DNA of 5,036 bases from NCBI GenBank assembly GCA_022425845.1, contig JAKMEU010000330.1, positions 1-5,036 of the forward strand. Direction: 5' to 3'. The position numbers were made by a program, and so were the translations under genes. The DNA is from Luminiphilus sp. GTDB taxonomy: Bacteria > Pseudomonadota > Gammaproteobacteria > Pseudomonadales > Halieaceae. Below are positions 1 to 5,036 of this stretch, piece after piece. Position 1 is the first letter of the stretch. Each line of letters starts with the position of its first letter. Below the pieces are notes generated by a model. That model worked only from the letters and a program-made list of their open reading frames with translations, searched no databases and was not told where the DNA came from.

Positions 1-27
1 CTTGGAATCACCGATTCAATTTTGATC

Positions 28-822
28 ATGTCTGACTTGCTACCCCGGCAGGTGCACCTCGATGGGGCGCATAATTTCCGCGACCTGGGGGGGTACAGCC
101 TCAGTTGCGGGGGCGTATTTTCCGGCGCCCGAGTCTACCGCTCTGATCATCTGGGCGGGCTCACCGATGACGATCGTCAAAAACTGGTGTCGCTGGGCGT
201 GACCACCGTCGTGGATTTCCGTCGTGCCTATGAGAGAGCTGAAAACCCTGATCGGCTGGAGGGCACTGGTATCGATGAAGTGTGGCTTCCCGTTGAGGCC
301 GAAGGCGTTGACGTGATTAACATCCGCCGGGCCGTCGAGGAGGGCGAGTTGGATACGGCGGGCGCGCAGGACTATCTGACCCGGGCCAATACGGCGTTCG
401 TCACGCATTTTTCCCAGGTGTTCAGTGACTTTCTGCACCTGCTTCTGGAGCCCGGCCGTCTGCCCCTTGTCTTTCACTGCTCTGCCGGCAAGGATCGCGC
501 AGGCTTCGCGGCGGCACTGACCCTGCTTATTGCCGGCGCCTCTCGACAGGCGGTCATGCAGGATTATCTGGCAACCAACCACTGCAATGCCCGATATCGG
601 CAATCGTTGACGGCGTCGCTGGTGAACCGCGGCGCCACAGATGAAACCCAGCGCGCCCTGAATGCTCTCATGCAGGTCCATCCCACGTACCTGGGGGCGG
701 CGTTTGCCGCTATCGAAGCGGATTATCGTGATGATAATCATTATTTTTCGACCGCTTTGGACTTCGATGGCAGTAAGCGGGCAAGCCTCAAGGCCCTGCT
801 GACTGATCCTGTCCGGGGTTGA
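28..822 (+). CDS. Tyrosine-protein phosphatase family protein (MptpB-like, HCxxGKDR loop)
   Basis: Probable cytoplasmic phosphatase of the Y_phosphatase3 / MptpB-like class, which hydrolyses phosphotyrosine, other phosphoamino acids or phosphoinositides through a Cys-phosphate intermediate. Counting from ATG 28 (264 aa), the family N-terminal signature HNFRDLGGY is at residues 15-23. An YRSD segment follows, and the P-loop HCSAGKDRAGF starts at His150, giving nucleophile Cys151, Lys155, Asp156 and Arg157. Lys-Asp inside C-x5-R is typical of this class; the residue after Arg is Ala where Thr or Ser is common. Start: TTG 22 and ATG 28 are both in frame, no good Shine-Dalgarno precedes either, and no in-frame stop lies between base 1 and the start. 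An upstream start is therefore not excluded, but the signature's position makes ATG 28 the natural choice. The physiological substrate is unknown. It is separated from the next gene by 89 bases, so it may or may not belong to the same operon. Confidence 0.88.
   Translation: MSDLLPRQVHLDGAHNFRDLGGYSLSCGGVFSGARVYRSDHLGGLTDDDRQKLVSLGVTTVVDFRRAYERAENPDRLEGTGIDEVWLPVEAEGVDVINIRRAVEEGELDTAGAQDYLTRANTAFVTHFSQVFSDFLHLLLEPGRLPLVFHCSAGKDRAGFAAALTLLIAGASRQAVMQDYLATNHCNARYRQSLTASLVNRGATDETQRALNALMQVHPTYLGAAFAAIEADYRDDNHYFSTALDFDGSKRASLKALLTDPVRG
721..739. repeat. Short perfect inverted repeat followed by T-rich tract, inside the phosphatase gene
   Basis: Arms GATTATC (721-727) and GATAATC (733-739) are exact inverted repeats around a 5-base spacer, followed by ATTATTTTT (740-748). 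The shape resembles an intrinsic terminator, but the stem has only two G-C pairs and lies inside the coding region about 80 bases before the stop. It is more likely a codon-driven coincidence than a working terminator. Confidence 0.25.
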
Positions 823-911
823 GCGCACTCCTGATTTTCACCCTTCAAAGGGACGATATTAGAAACCGTGCTGGTGGCTATACTGACGACGGCTGACAGT
901 CAGGAGTTACC
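823..911 (+). promoter_or_regulatory. Intergenic region with possible promoter for the downstream operon
   Basis: This is the largest gap between confident genes apart from 2154-2254. TATACT at 879-884 matches a sigma-70 -10 box at 5 of 6 positions and would place transcription start near 890, about 20 bases before the start codon at 912. No good -35 hexamer sits 16-18 bases upstream (the bases near 856-861 read ATATTA). A weaker alternative is TTTTCA (835-840) with TATTAG (857-862). A small CCCT-TCAA-AGGG hairpin lies at 841-852. No clear operator was seen. The call rests on position and one hexamer only. Confidence 0.3.
902..906 (+). promoter_or_regulatory. Ribosome binding site that supports the GTG start at 912
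   Basis: AGGAG lies 5 bases upstream of GTG 912. It would be 17 bases from the in-frame ATG at 924, which is too far, so the GTG is the better start of the oxidoreductase gene. Confidence 0.7.
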
Positions 912-2153
912 GTGGAAAAACCTATGTTGGATCGCGCTTACCAACCGCTGCAGGTGGGCCCCATCACTTTGCCCAACCGGTTTATCAAAGCGGGTGCAAA
1001 TGAAAATATGTCCATGGCGGGTCTGCCCACCCTGGCCATGCTCAAGCATCATCAGGAGTTGGCCATGGGGGGCGTCGGACTGACGACCATGGCGTATCTG
1101 GCTGTGGAGAAAGTGGGCCGCACGCTGCCAGATCAATTGTGGCTCAATGACCAGGCCGTATCCGAATTGAGGGTGGTTACCCGTGCGGTACACGAGGCGG
1201 GTGGAAAAATTGCGGCACAGATCACCCACGGCGGCTCCTTCGTCACCGGTATCTTTGTCCCCCGGCGCCTGCAGAGCTCAGTTTCGGGATTCAATCCGGC
1301 CGGGCTGCTCCGGGGTAATTTTTTGCGGCGTGCCATGACCGAGACTGATATGGACCGCATGGTCGATTCGTTTGTGCTGGCGGCAGAGCGATGTGTCGCA
1401 GCTGGATTCGACGCCGTAGAGATCCACATGGGCCACGGATACCTTCTCAATCAGTTTCTTTCTCCAATGGATAACCAGCGAACCGATGCCTATGGCGGAA
1501 CGGCTGAAAATCGTGCTCGCTTTCCCGCCCGGGTTCTCGCAGCCGTCAAGCGTAAAGTGGGTGATCGAATCGCGGTGCTGGCCAAAATCAATGTGTCTGA
1601 TGGCCGCAGCCGGGGGGGTACGGTGGAGGATGCCATCGTGACGGCACAGGTACTCGAGGCCGCCGGAGCTGACATGCTCGTGCTGTCGGGAGGGCGAAAT
1701 GTTGAATCCGGGTGGTTCATGTTTGGCAGCAATCTCAACCTGAAGGCTATGCAGCGGGTTCTTGGCAAGTGGTCGCTGAGTGGCATGGCGATCGCTGCTA
1801 CCGCCAAGTCGGCGCCGAAGATTGACTTTCGAGAGCTCTATTTTTGGGACTACTCGACGCAGATCCGCGAACGGGTCAACATCCCGCTGGCCTATTTGGG
1901 TGGGGTTAAATCAGCGGACAATGTCGCGCAATGTATGGAGGCCGGTTTCGAGGCCGTGGCGCTCGCCAGGGCACTTCTGCGCGAACCCGACCTGCCCAAT
2001 AAATGGCGCGAAGACGCCACGGCACCCTCGCTCTGCGATAATTGCAACAGCTGTATCGCTTATATCTATCACCCCGGGGGGACGTGGTGTATTCACCGTC
2101 CGCCCAACGAACTGAGAAATAACCAGGTGCTTGCATCATCGGAGGTGGCCTGA
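912..2153 (+). CDS. NADH:flavin oxidoreductase, old yellow enzyme family, with C-terminal four-Cys Fe-S motif
   Basis: FMN-dependent TIM-barrel ene-reductase-type protein of 413 aa, likely cytoplasmic. Such enzymes reduce activated C=C bonds (enones, dienoyl-CoA) or, in some branches, demethylate amines. The N-terminal barrel strand PLQVGPITLPNRFIKA is at residues 12-27. An ITHGGS segment (His106) takes the place of the usual Q-x-x-H-x-G-R. The family core IHMGHGYLLNQFLSP (His175, Tyr177) leads into YGG-x-x-ENRARFP. YLGGV and AR-ALL near residues 320-355 fit the phosphate-binding end of the barrel. Cys375, Cys378, Cys381 and Cys393 form C-x2-C-x2-C-x11-C, close to the [4Fe-4S] ligand pattern of trimethylamine dehydrogenase and 2,4-dienoyl-CoA reductase. 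Unlike those roughly 670-730 aa enzymes, this protein ends about 20 residues later and has no FAD/NAD(P)H domain, so its electron donor must be another protein or NAD(P)H directly. It is the first gene of a probable operon with the SRPBCC, SDR and DUF3604 genes. The exact substrate is unknown. Confidence 0.92.
   Translation: MEKPMLDRAYQPLQVGPITLPNRFIKAGANENMSMAGLPTLAMLKHHQELAMGGVGLTTMAYLAVEKVGRTLPDQLWLNDQAVSELRVVTRAVHEAGGKIAAQITHGGSFVTGIFVPRRLQSSVSGFNPAGLLRGNFLRRAMTETDMDRMVDSFVLAAERCVAAGFDAVEIHMGHGYLLNQFLSPMDNQRTDAYGGTAENRARFPARVLAAVKRKVGDRIAVLAKINVSDGRSRGGTVEDAIVTAQVLEAAGADMLVLSGGRNVESGWFMFGSNLNLKAMQRVLGKWSLSGMAIAATAKSAPKIDFRELYFWDYSTQIRERVNIPLAYLGGVKSADNVAQCMEAGFEAVALARALLREPDLPNKWREDATAPSLCDNCNSCIAYIYHPGGTWCIHRPPNELRNNQVLASSEVA
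2141..2145 (+). promoter_or_regulatory. Strong Shine-Dalgarno for the small ORF at 2154
   Basis: GGAGG lies inside the last codons of the oxidoreductase gene, 8 bases before ATG 2154, which directly abuts that gene's TGA stop (TGAATG). It is among the best ribosome binding sites in the window, and no other gene start uses it: the SRPBCC start at 2255 is about 110 bases away. Confidence 0.6.
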
Positions 2154-2261
2154 ATGAAGCCGTATGCCCCGCGGTTGCGGCCAGCGCGGATCCTCTGTGG
2201 GTGGTTGCCGGAGTCTGGCGGGACTGGCGATAACGCCACGGCGGCCGTCCCGTCATGCTGA
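2154..2261 (+). CDS. Possible 35-aa small protein or coupling leader between OYE and SRPBCC genes
   Basis: A 35-codon ORF fills the otherwise empty stretch between two confident genes. ATG follows the OYE stop without a gap, GGAGG sits 8 bases upstream, and its TGA (2259-2261) overlaps the SRPBCC start at 2255 in an ATGCTGA arrangement. That geometry is classic for translational coupling, and the SRPBCC ATG has no convincing Shine-Dalgarno of its own. The predicted peptide begins MKPYAPRLRPARILCGW, is basic in its first half and Gly/Ala-rich afterwards, and has two Cys (residues 15 and 35). No domain, clear signal peptide or membrane helix is visible, and I do not recognise it. It could be a real small protein, a leader translated only to deliver ribosomes to the next gene, or a chance ORF. 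It is not a frameshifted N-terminus of the SRPBCC protein, whose frame has a TAA at 2231 and whose domain is complete without it. Confidence 0.4.
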   Translation: MKPYAPRLRPARILCGWLPESGGTGDNATAAVPSC

Positions 2262-2698
2262 CGTTGGATTATGAACATGAGATCAGGGCTTCCGCCGCCT
2301 GTGTCTGGGCGGTGATTGTTGATTTTGAGCATTACGGCGACTGGAATCCGTTTGTGACACGCTGCGAGACGGCGCTGGAGCCCGGTGCGCCTATTGTCAT
2401 GCAGGTCGATATGGGTCCTTTCAGTCTGGAGCAGACCGAGCAGGTGACTCGGGTAGAACCCGAGACTTTGTTTGAGTATCGGATGCGGCCTGTGGGGACG
2501 TTACTGTACAGCCGCCGCCAGCACCATATTACCCCCCTCGCTGGGGGCGTAACCCGGTACAGGTCCTACTTTGAATTGCGGGGTTGGCTGGCCCCCCTGG
2601 TCGCCCTTTGCATGGGGTATTTCCTGCGCCGTGGCTTCAAGCAGATGTCGGCGGCGGTCCAGTGTCGCGCAGAGCAGCTGAGTTCGGGTGCGTCGTGA
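2255..2698 (+). CDS. SRPBCC family (polyketide cyclase/dehydrase-like) protein
   Basis: 147-aa single-domain protein of the START/Bet v 1-like superfamily, whose helix-grip fold encloses a hydrophobic ligand. The opening pattern of a beta strand (LDYEHEIRAS), then a helix with VWAVIVDFEHYGDWNPF (WNPF at 30-33), is diagnostic of polyketide_cyc2-type members. A middle run of alternating strands (VTRVEPETLFEYRM) follows. The C-terminal helix region GWLAPLVALCMGYFLRRGF (from about 110) is unusually hydrophobic and would line the cavity or touch a membrane; it is too short and too family-typical to call a transmembrane segment. ATG 2255 is the only sensible start, since an in-frame TAA lies at 2231 and the domain begins at once. 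It lacks a good ribosome binding site and overlaps the preceding small ORF, suggesting coupled translation. Members act as cyclases, dehydratases or lipid carriers. Here a ligand-binding or accessory role for the neighbouring redox enzymes is inferred, not shown. Confidence 0.85.
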   Translation: MLTLDYEHEIRASAACVWAVIVDFEHYGDWNPFVTRCETALEPGAPIVMQVDMGPFSLEQTEQVTRVEPETLFEYRMRPVGTLLYSRRQHHITPLAGGVTRYRSYFELRGWLAPLVALCMGYFLRRGFKQMSAAVQCRAEQLSSGAS

Positions 2699-2715
2699 CG
2701 TGCCGTGGATTCCAA

Positions 2716-2720
2716 GAGGA
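2716..2720 (+). promoter_or_regulatory. Ribosome binding site that sets the SDR start at 2727
   Basis: GAGGA is 6 bases before ATG 2727. A longer in-frame start at GTG 2688 overlaps the SRPBCC gene end and would add 13 residues with no family counterpart ahead of the first Rossmann strand, so ATG 2727 is preferred. Confidence 0.7.
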
Positions 2721-2726
2721 AGCACT

Positions 2727-3602
2727 ATGACGAGTAAGGGAGGAATAGCCCTTGTTACCGGCGCCAGTCGAGGGGCGGGTGCGGGCATCGCGCGGGCGCT
2801 GGGGGCTCATGGGTATACCGTCTATGTCACCGGGCGATCCGAGCAAATCGGCGCCGCAAGAGCCTGGGACGGTTCGGTATTACCCGGGACCATCCATGAT
2901 ACGGCAGCTGCGGTGACCCAAGCGGGGGGTGTAGGTATCGCCCTGCGCTGTGATCATGCCGACGATGCTGCTGTGGCTGAGGTCTTTGCCCACATTGGGA
3001 AGGAGTCAGGTCGACTCGACATTCTGGTCAACAATGCGACCTATATGCATCCCGAGCTCATCACCCCCAAGCCTTTTTGGGAGAAAGGCCTGGAGGCCTC
3101 GACCATTTTAGATGTTGGTCTGCGCTCGGCTTATGTCGCCAGTTGGCACGCGGCCCAACTGATGGTGCCCGCGGCTTCAGGCTGGATCTTTTTTGGCTCG
3201 TCGTTTGGCGCGAACTGTTATATGCATGGCCCCGGCTACGGCGCCCAGAAAGCAGGTATCGACAAATTTGCTGCCGACATGCAGCACGACCTTGAGGGGA
3301 CGGGGGTGAACGCTCTATCGATTTGGATGGGCCCTCTCAAAACAGAGCGGGCCCTAAAGGCCGCAGAAGTACATCCTGAACAATATGAGCAGATCATGCA
3401 GGTGGCGGAAAGCCCTGAGTACACTGGCCATCTCATTCATGCCGTGGCGTCGCGGCCGGAGGGGGAGGCCTACCGTGGGCAAACCGTCATTGGTGCGGAA
3501 CTTGGCAGGGCGCTGGGTGTGAGTGACAACGGACAGTATCCGCCGTCCCATCGGGAACTGCTGGGCCCGCCCCCTGTGCGGTCAAAGGCCGTTATTTATT
3601 GA
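2727..3602 (+). CDS. SDR family NAD(P)-dependent oxidoreductase (DHRS1-like)
   Basis: 291-aa cytoplasmic short-chain dehydrogenase that should interconvert an alcohol and a ketone, or reduce a C=C or C=O group, using NAD(P)(H). The cofactor loop TGASRGAG (11-18) follows strand GIALV. VYVTGRS after strand 2 has an Arg favouring NADP. LPGTIHDTA and ALRCDHADD are hallmarks of the DHRS1-like branch. LDILVNNAT (Asn102, Asn103) supports the adenine-binding and structural site. The catalytic set is Ser158, Tyr171 and Lys175 (GSSF, then YGAQK), with the expected 13-residue Ser-Tyr spacing. After strand 6 the usual WPGP-x-x-TE reads WMGPLKTE, a Pro-to-Met change in the nicotinamide/substrate loop. The start at ATG 2727 has a good ribosome binding site, 28 bases after the SRPBCC stop. 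The stop TGA overlaps the next gene's Shine-Dalgarno. The link with an OYE gene suggests sequential reductions or oxidations on one substrate, which remains unidentified. Confidence 0.92.
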   Translation: MTSKGGIALVTGASRGAGAGIARALGAHGYTVYVTGRSEQIGAARAWDGSVLPGTIHDTAAAVTQAGGVGIALRCDHADDAAVAEVFAHIGKESGRLDILVNNATYMHPELITPKPFWEKGLEASTILDVGLRSAYVASWHAAQLMVPAASGWIFFGSSFGANCYMHGPGYGAQKAGIDKFAADMQHDLEGTGVNALSIWMGPLKTERALKAAEVHPEQYEQIMQVAESPEYTGHLIHAVASRPEGEAYRGQTVIGAELGRALGVSDNGQYPPSHRELLGPPPVRSKAVIY

Positions 3603-3605
3603 GGA
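3601..3605 (+). promoter_or_regulatory. Ribosome binding site for the DUF3604 gene
   Basis: GAGGA overlaps the SDR stop codon (TGA 3600-3602) and lies 5 bases before ATG 3611. This decides the start of a gene whose end is outside the window, and indicates co-transcription with the SDR. Confidence 0.7.
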
Positions 3606-3610
3606 AAACG

Positions 3611-5036
3611 ATGATTCAATTGGCTGCCACGGGGCGTTTCCTGAGACCTGCTAAGTTGGTTTTTCTGTTTCTCTGCGGCCTCCAGTTGCTCACTGCCTGT
3701 GAACCCATCGATGATCCGTCTGTCCTTCGGGGAATCAACGAGCCGATCGTAGATAATTACCCGTCAGTGCCCGGGCTGTCAGCCAATCCACTCCGAAATC
3801 TGTATTGGGGCGACCTGCATATCCACACGTCACTGTCCAGCGATGCCTACACCATGGGCGTGCGTGCGCTGCCGCCGGATGTTTACCGCTTTGCCCGTGG
3901 CAAGACCATCGAGCACGGTGTGGGGTTTCCCCTGACGATCCGCCGTCCCCTCGACTTTGCTGCGGTGACCGATCATGCAGAGTATCTGGGGCAGGCGCGC
4001 CTTGCGGAGCTGGATATACCCACGACTCGGCAGCCGCTACAACAACTTCTTACCGAGGGCAGTCGCCTCGACGTAACGCTGGCTTGGGCTGAGACCATGG
4101 CCCTGATCAGCGAAAATGGCTTCAAGCTCACTCTCCCGGGCGTTGATTCAGCCATTAATTTGGCGGCATGGAAAACCATTGTTGATGCAGCTGAGCAGTT
4201 CAACGAGCCCGGTGTCTTCACCACTTTTATCGGATGGGAGTGGTCGGCCGATGGGGGGGATGTCACCGTGCATTTGCACCGCAATGTCATCTACGCCGAT
4301 GGCCGGGTCCCTGAACGGCCTTTCAGTGCACTGGACGGGCCGACTCCGCCAGAACTCTGGCAATTTCTCAGGCGGGAGCGCAGGGCGGGCCGACAGGTGC
4401 TGGCTATACCCCACAACGGAAACCTTTCCCAGGGCGGTATGTATGCCCTGGAGGACGCCCAGGGCCAGCCCCGGGCTGAGCTGGCGCCCCGGGATCGATC
4501 AGCGCTTGAGCCCGTCAGTGAGATTCTTCAGGTGAAAGGCGCATCGGAGACCCATCCGCTGTTGTCGAGTCTTGACGAGTTCGCGGGATTTGAAATCGCC
4601 GATGCCGTACCGGGGCGCGCGGCGACGATGGAGACCGTGACGGGTTCCTACGCCCGGGATGCGCTGCGGCGCGGGATCAGCATTGCGCACCGGGAAGGGT
4701 TCAACCCCTTGGCTTTCGGCGTCATTGGGGCCAGCGATAGCCATAACGCCAGTTCGTCAACGGACGAGGATAACTACTCTGGAAAATTACCGATGATGGA
4801 TGGCAGCGCAGGATTGCGTACCGGCCGAGCCGGTCTCGGCCTTGAATACCTGACCCCGGCGCCGGGTTGGGGTTCCGGCGGGCTCGCCGGGATCTGGGCA
4901 GAGGAGAATACTCGGGCCTCTATTTTTGCTGCGCTACAGCGTCGTGAGACGTTCGCGACCTCGGGCCCACGCATTTTCCTGCGCATGTTTGGCGGCTGGC
5001 AGTTGACGCCCGAGATGGCGCTGTCAGCCGACGGCG
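3611..5036 (+). CDS. DUF3604 domain-containing lipoprotein, PHP-like (3' end beyond window)
   Basis: The frame stays open from ATG 3611 to the last base, giving 475 codons of a protein that in this family is usually longer (about 600-700 aa). The N-terminus is a lipoprotein signal: Arg/Lys-containing n-region, hydrophobic LVFLFLCGLQLL, and lipobox LTAC with Cys30. Glu at +2 does not signal inner-membrane retention, so an outer-membrane or periplasmic-face location is likely. The mature part carries the DUF3604 pattern, which resembles PHP metallo-hydrolases: YWGDLHIHTSLSSDAY (from 65; Asp68, His70, His72), VTDHAEYLG (Asp121, His122, Glu124), FIGWEWS (Glu210), IPHNGN (His268, Asn269), and GASDSHN (Asp376, His378). 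These Asp/His/Glu residues are plausible metal ligands. The region around 300-330 (EILQVKGASETHP) is also family-typical. The biochemical function of DUF3604 is not established to my knowledge; hydrolysis of an ester, phosphoester or similar bond is inference. It is the last visible gene of the operon, 8 bases after the SDR stop. Confidence 0.88.
   Translation, partial: MIQLAATGRFLRPAKLVFLFLCGLQLLTACEPIDDPSVLRGINEPIVDNYPSVPGLSANPLRNLYWGDLHIHTSLSSDAYTMGVRALPPDVYRFARGKTIEHGVGFPLTIRRPLDFAAVTDHAEYLGQARLAELDIPTTRQPLQQLLTEGSRLDVTLAWAETMALISENGFKLTLPGVDSAINLAAWKTIVDAAEQFNEPGVFTTFIGWEWSADGGDVTVHLHRNVIYADGRVPERPFSALDGPTPPELWQFLRRERRAGRQVLAIPHNGNLSQGGMYALEDAQGQPRAELAPRDRSALEPVSEILQVKGASETHPLLSSLDEFAGFEIADAVPGRAATMETVTGSYARDALRRGISIAHREGFNPLAFGVIGASDSHNASSSTDEDNYSGKLPMMDGSAGLRTGRAGLGLEYLTPAPGWGSGGLAGIWAEENTRASIFAALQRRETFATSGPRIFLRMFGGWQLTPEMALSADG

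Noticed and set aside
40..828. Long (262-codon) open frame on the minus strand opposite the phosphatase gene
   Set aside because: It is almost exactly antisense to a gene with clear family motifs. Its translation shows no recognisable domain, and long antisense frames are expected in GC-rich genes with strong third-position bias.
841..852. CCCT-TCAA-AGGG hairpin after the phosphatase gene as a terminator
   Set aside because: The stem is only 4 base pairs and is not followed by a T tract on either strand.
868..1083. Plus-strand frame overlapping the start of the OYE gene
   Set aside because: It overlaps the well-supported OYE gene in another frame, has no ribosome binding site and no recognisable protein pattern.
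2154..2254. The 101-base gap as a frameshifted N-terminal part of the SRPBCC protein
   Set aside because: The SRPBCC frame has a TAA at 2231-2233 and the domain is complete from ATG 2255. The peptide in the other frame does not resemble a SRPBCC segment.
2688..2726. GTG 2688 as the SDR start
   Set aside because: It adds 13 residues without family support and overlaps the SRPBCC gene, while ATG 2727 has a good ribosome binding site and places the first Rossmann strand at the N-terminus.
3805..4535. Two plus-strand frames (3805-4092 and 4116-4535) between the SDR gene and the window end
   Set aside because: They lie in other frames inside the DUF3604 coding region, which is continuous from 3611 with conserved motifs throughout. 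Their translations are low-complexity, rich in Arg, Ser and Cys.
1..5036. CRISPR array, tRNA/rRNA, insertion sequence, or phage/defence genes
   Set aside because: No regularly spaced repeats, no tRNA-like cloverleaf, no terminal inverted repeats and no transposase or nuclease-type motifs were seen. Coding genes fill nearly all of the window.

Overview
The window is a compact, single-strand (+) stretch of bacterial protein-coding DNA, moderately GC-rich, with short or no gaps between genes. Its gene content is an old-yellow-enzyme (OYE) flavoprotein, a DHRS1-like short-chain dehydrogenase, a SRPBCC protein, a MptpB-like phosphatase and a DUF3604 lipoprotein. Together with Shine-Dalgarno-led starts and a Gram-negative style lipobox, this suggests a proteobacterium. 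A (marine) gammaproteobacterium with lipid, steroid or aromatic catabolism is my best guess, but that is inference from gene content and no taxonomic marker is present. I see no rRNA, tRNA, CRISPR array, insertion sequence or phage gene.

Layout: 28-822 is a dual-specificity/tyrosine phosphatase with the HCxxGKDR loop. Its reading frame is open to the left edge. An 89-base gap (823-911) carries a possible -10 box. Next comes a likely operon: an OYE-family FMN oxidoreductase with a C-terminal four-Cys cluster (912-2153), an unlisted 35-codon small ORF with an excellent ribosome binding site (2154-2261), a SRPBCC/polyketide-cyclase-like protein whose start overlaps that small ORF (2255-2698), a DHRS1-like SDR (2727-3602), and a DUF3604/PHP-like lipoprotein (3611 to beyond 5036, truncated by the window edge). 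The last gene is easy to miss because no stop codon lies inside the window.

How they may work together: OYE and SDR enzymes are typical partners in reducing enones and interconverting alcohols and ketones, and SRPBCC proteins bind hydrophobic ligands. The cytoplasmic part therefore looks like a small redox module acting on a hydrophobic, possibly cyclic or acyl-CoA-linked, substrate. The DUF3604 lipoprotein would sit outside the inner membrane and has a putative metal centre, so it could act on the same compound class before or during uptake. Substrate and pathway cannot be read from the sequence. The most notable items are the DUF3604 lipoprotein tied to this redox operon, the small coupled ORF, and the stand-alone Fe-S OYE without a pyridine-nucleotide domain.
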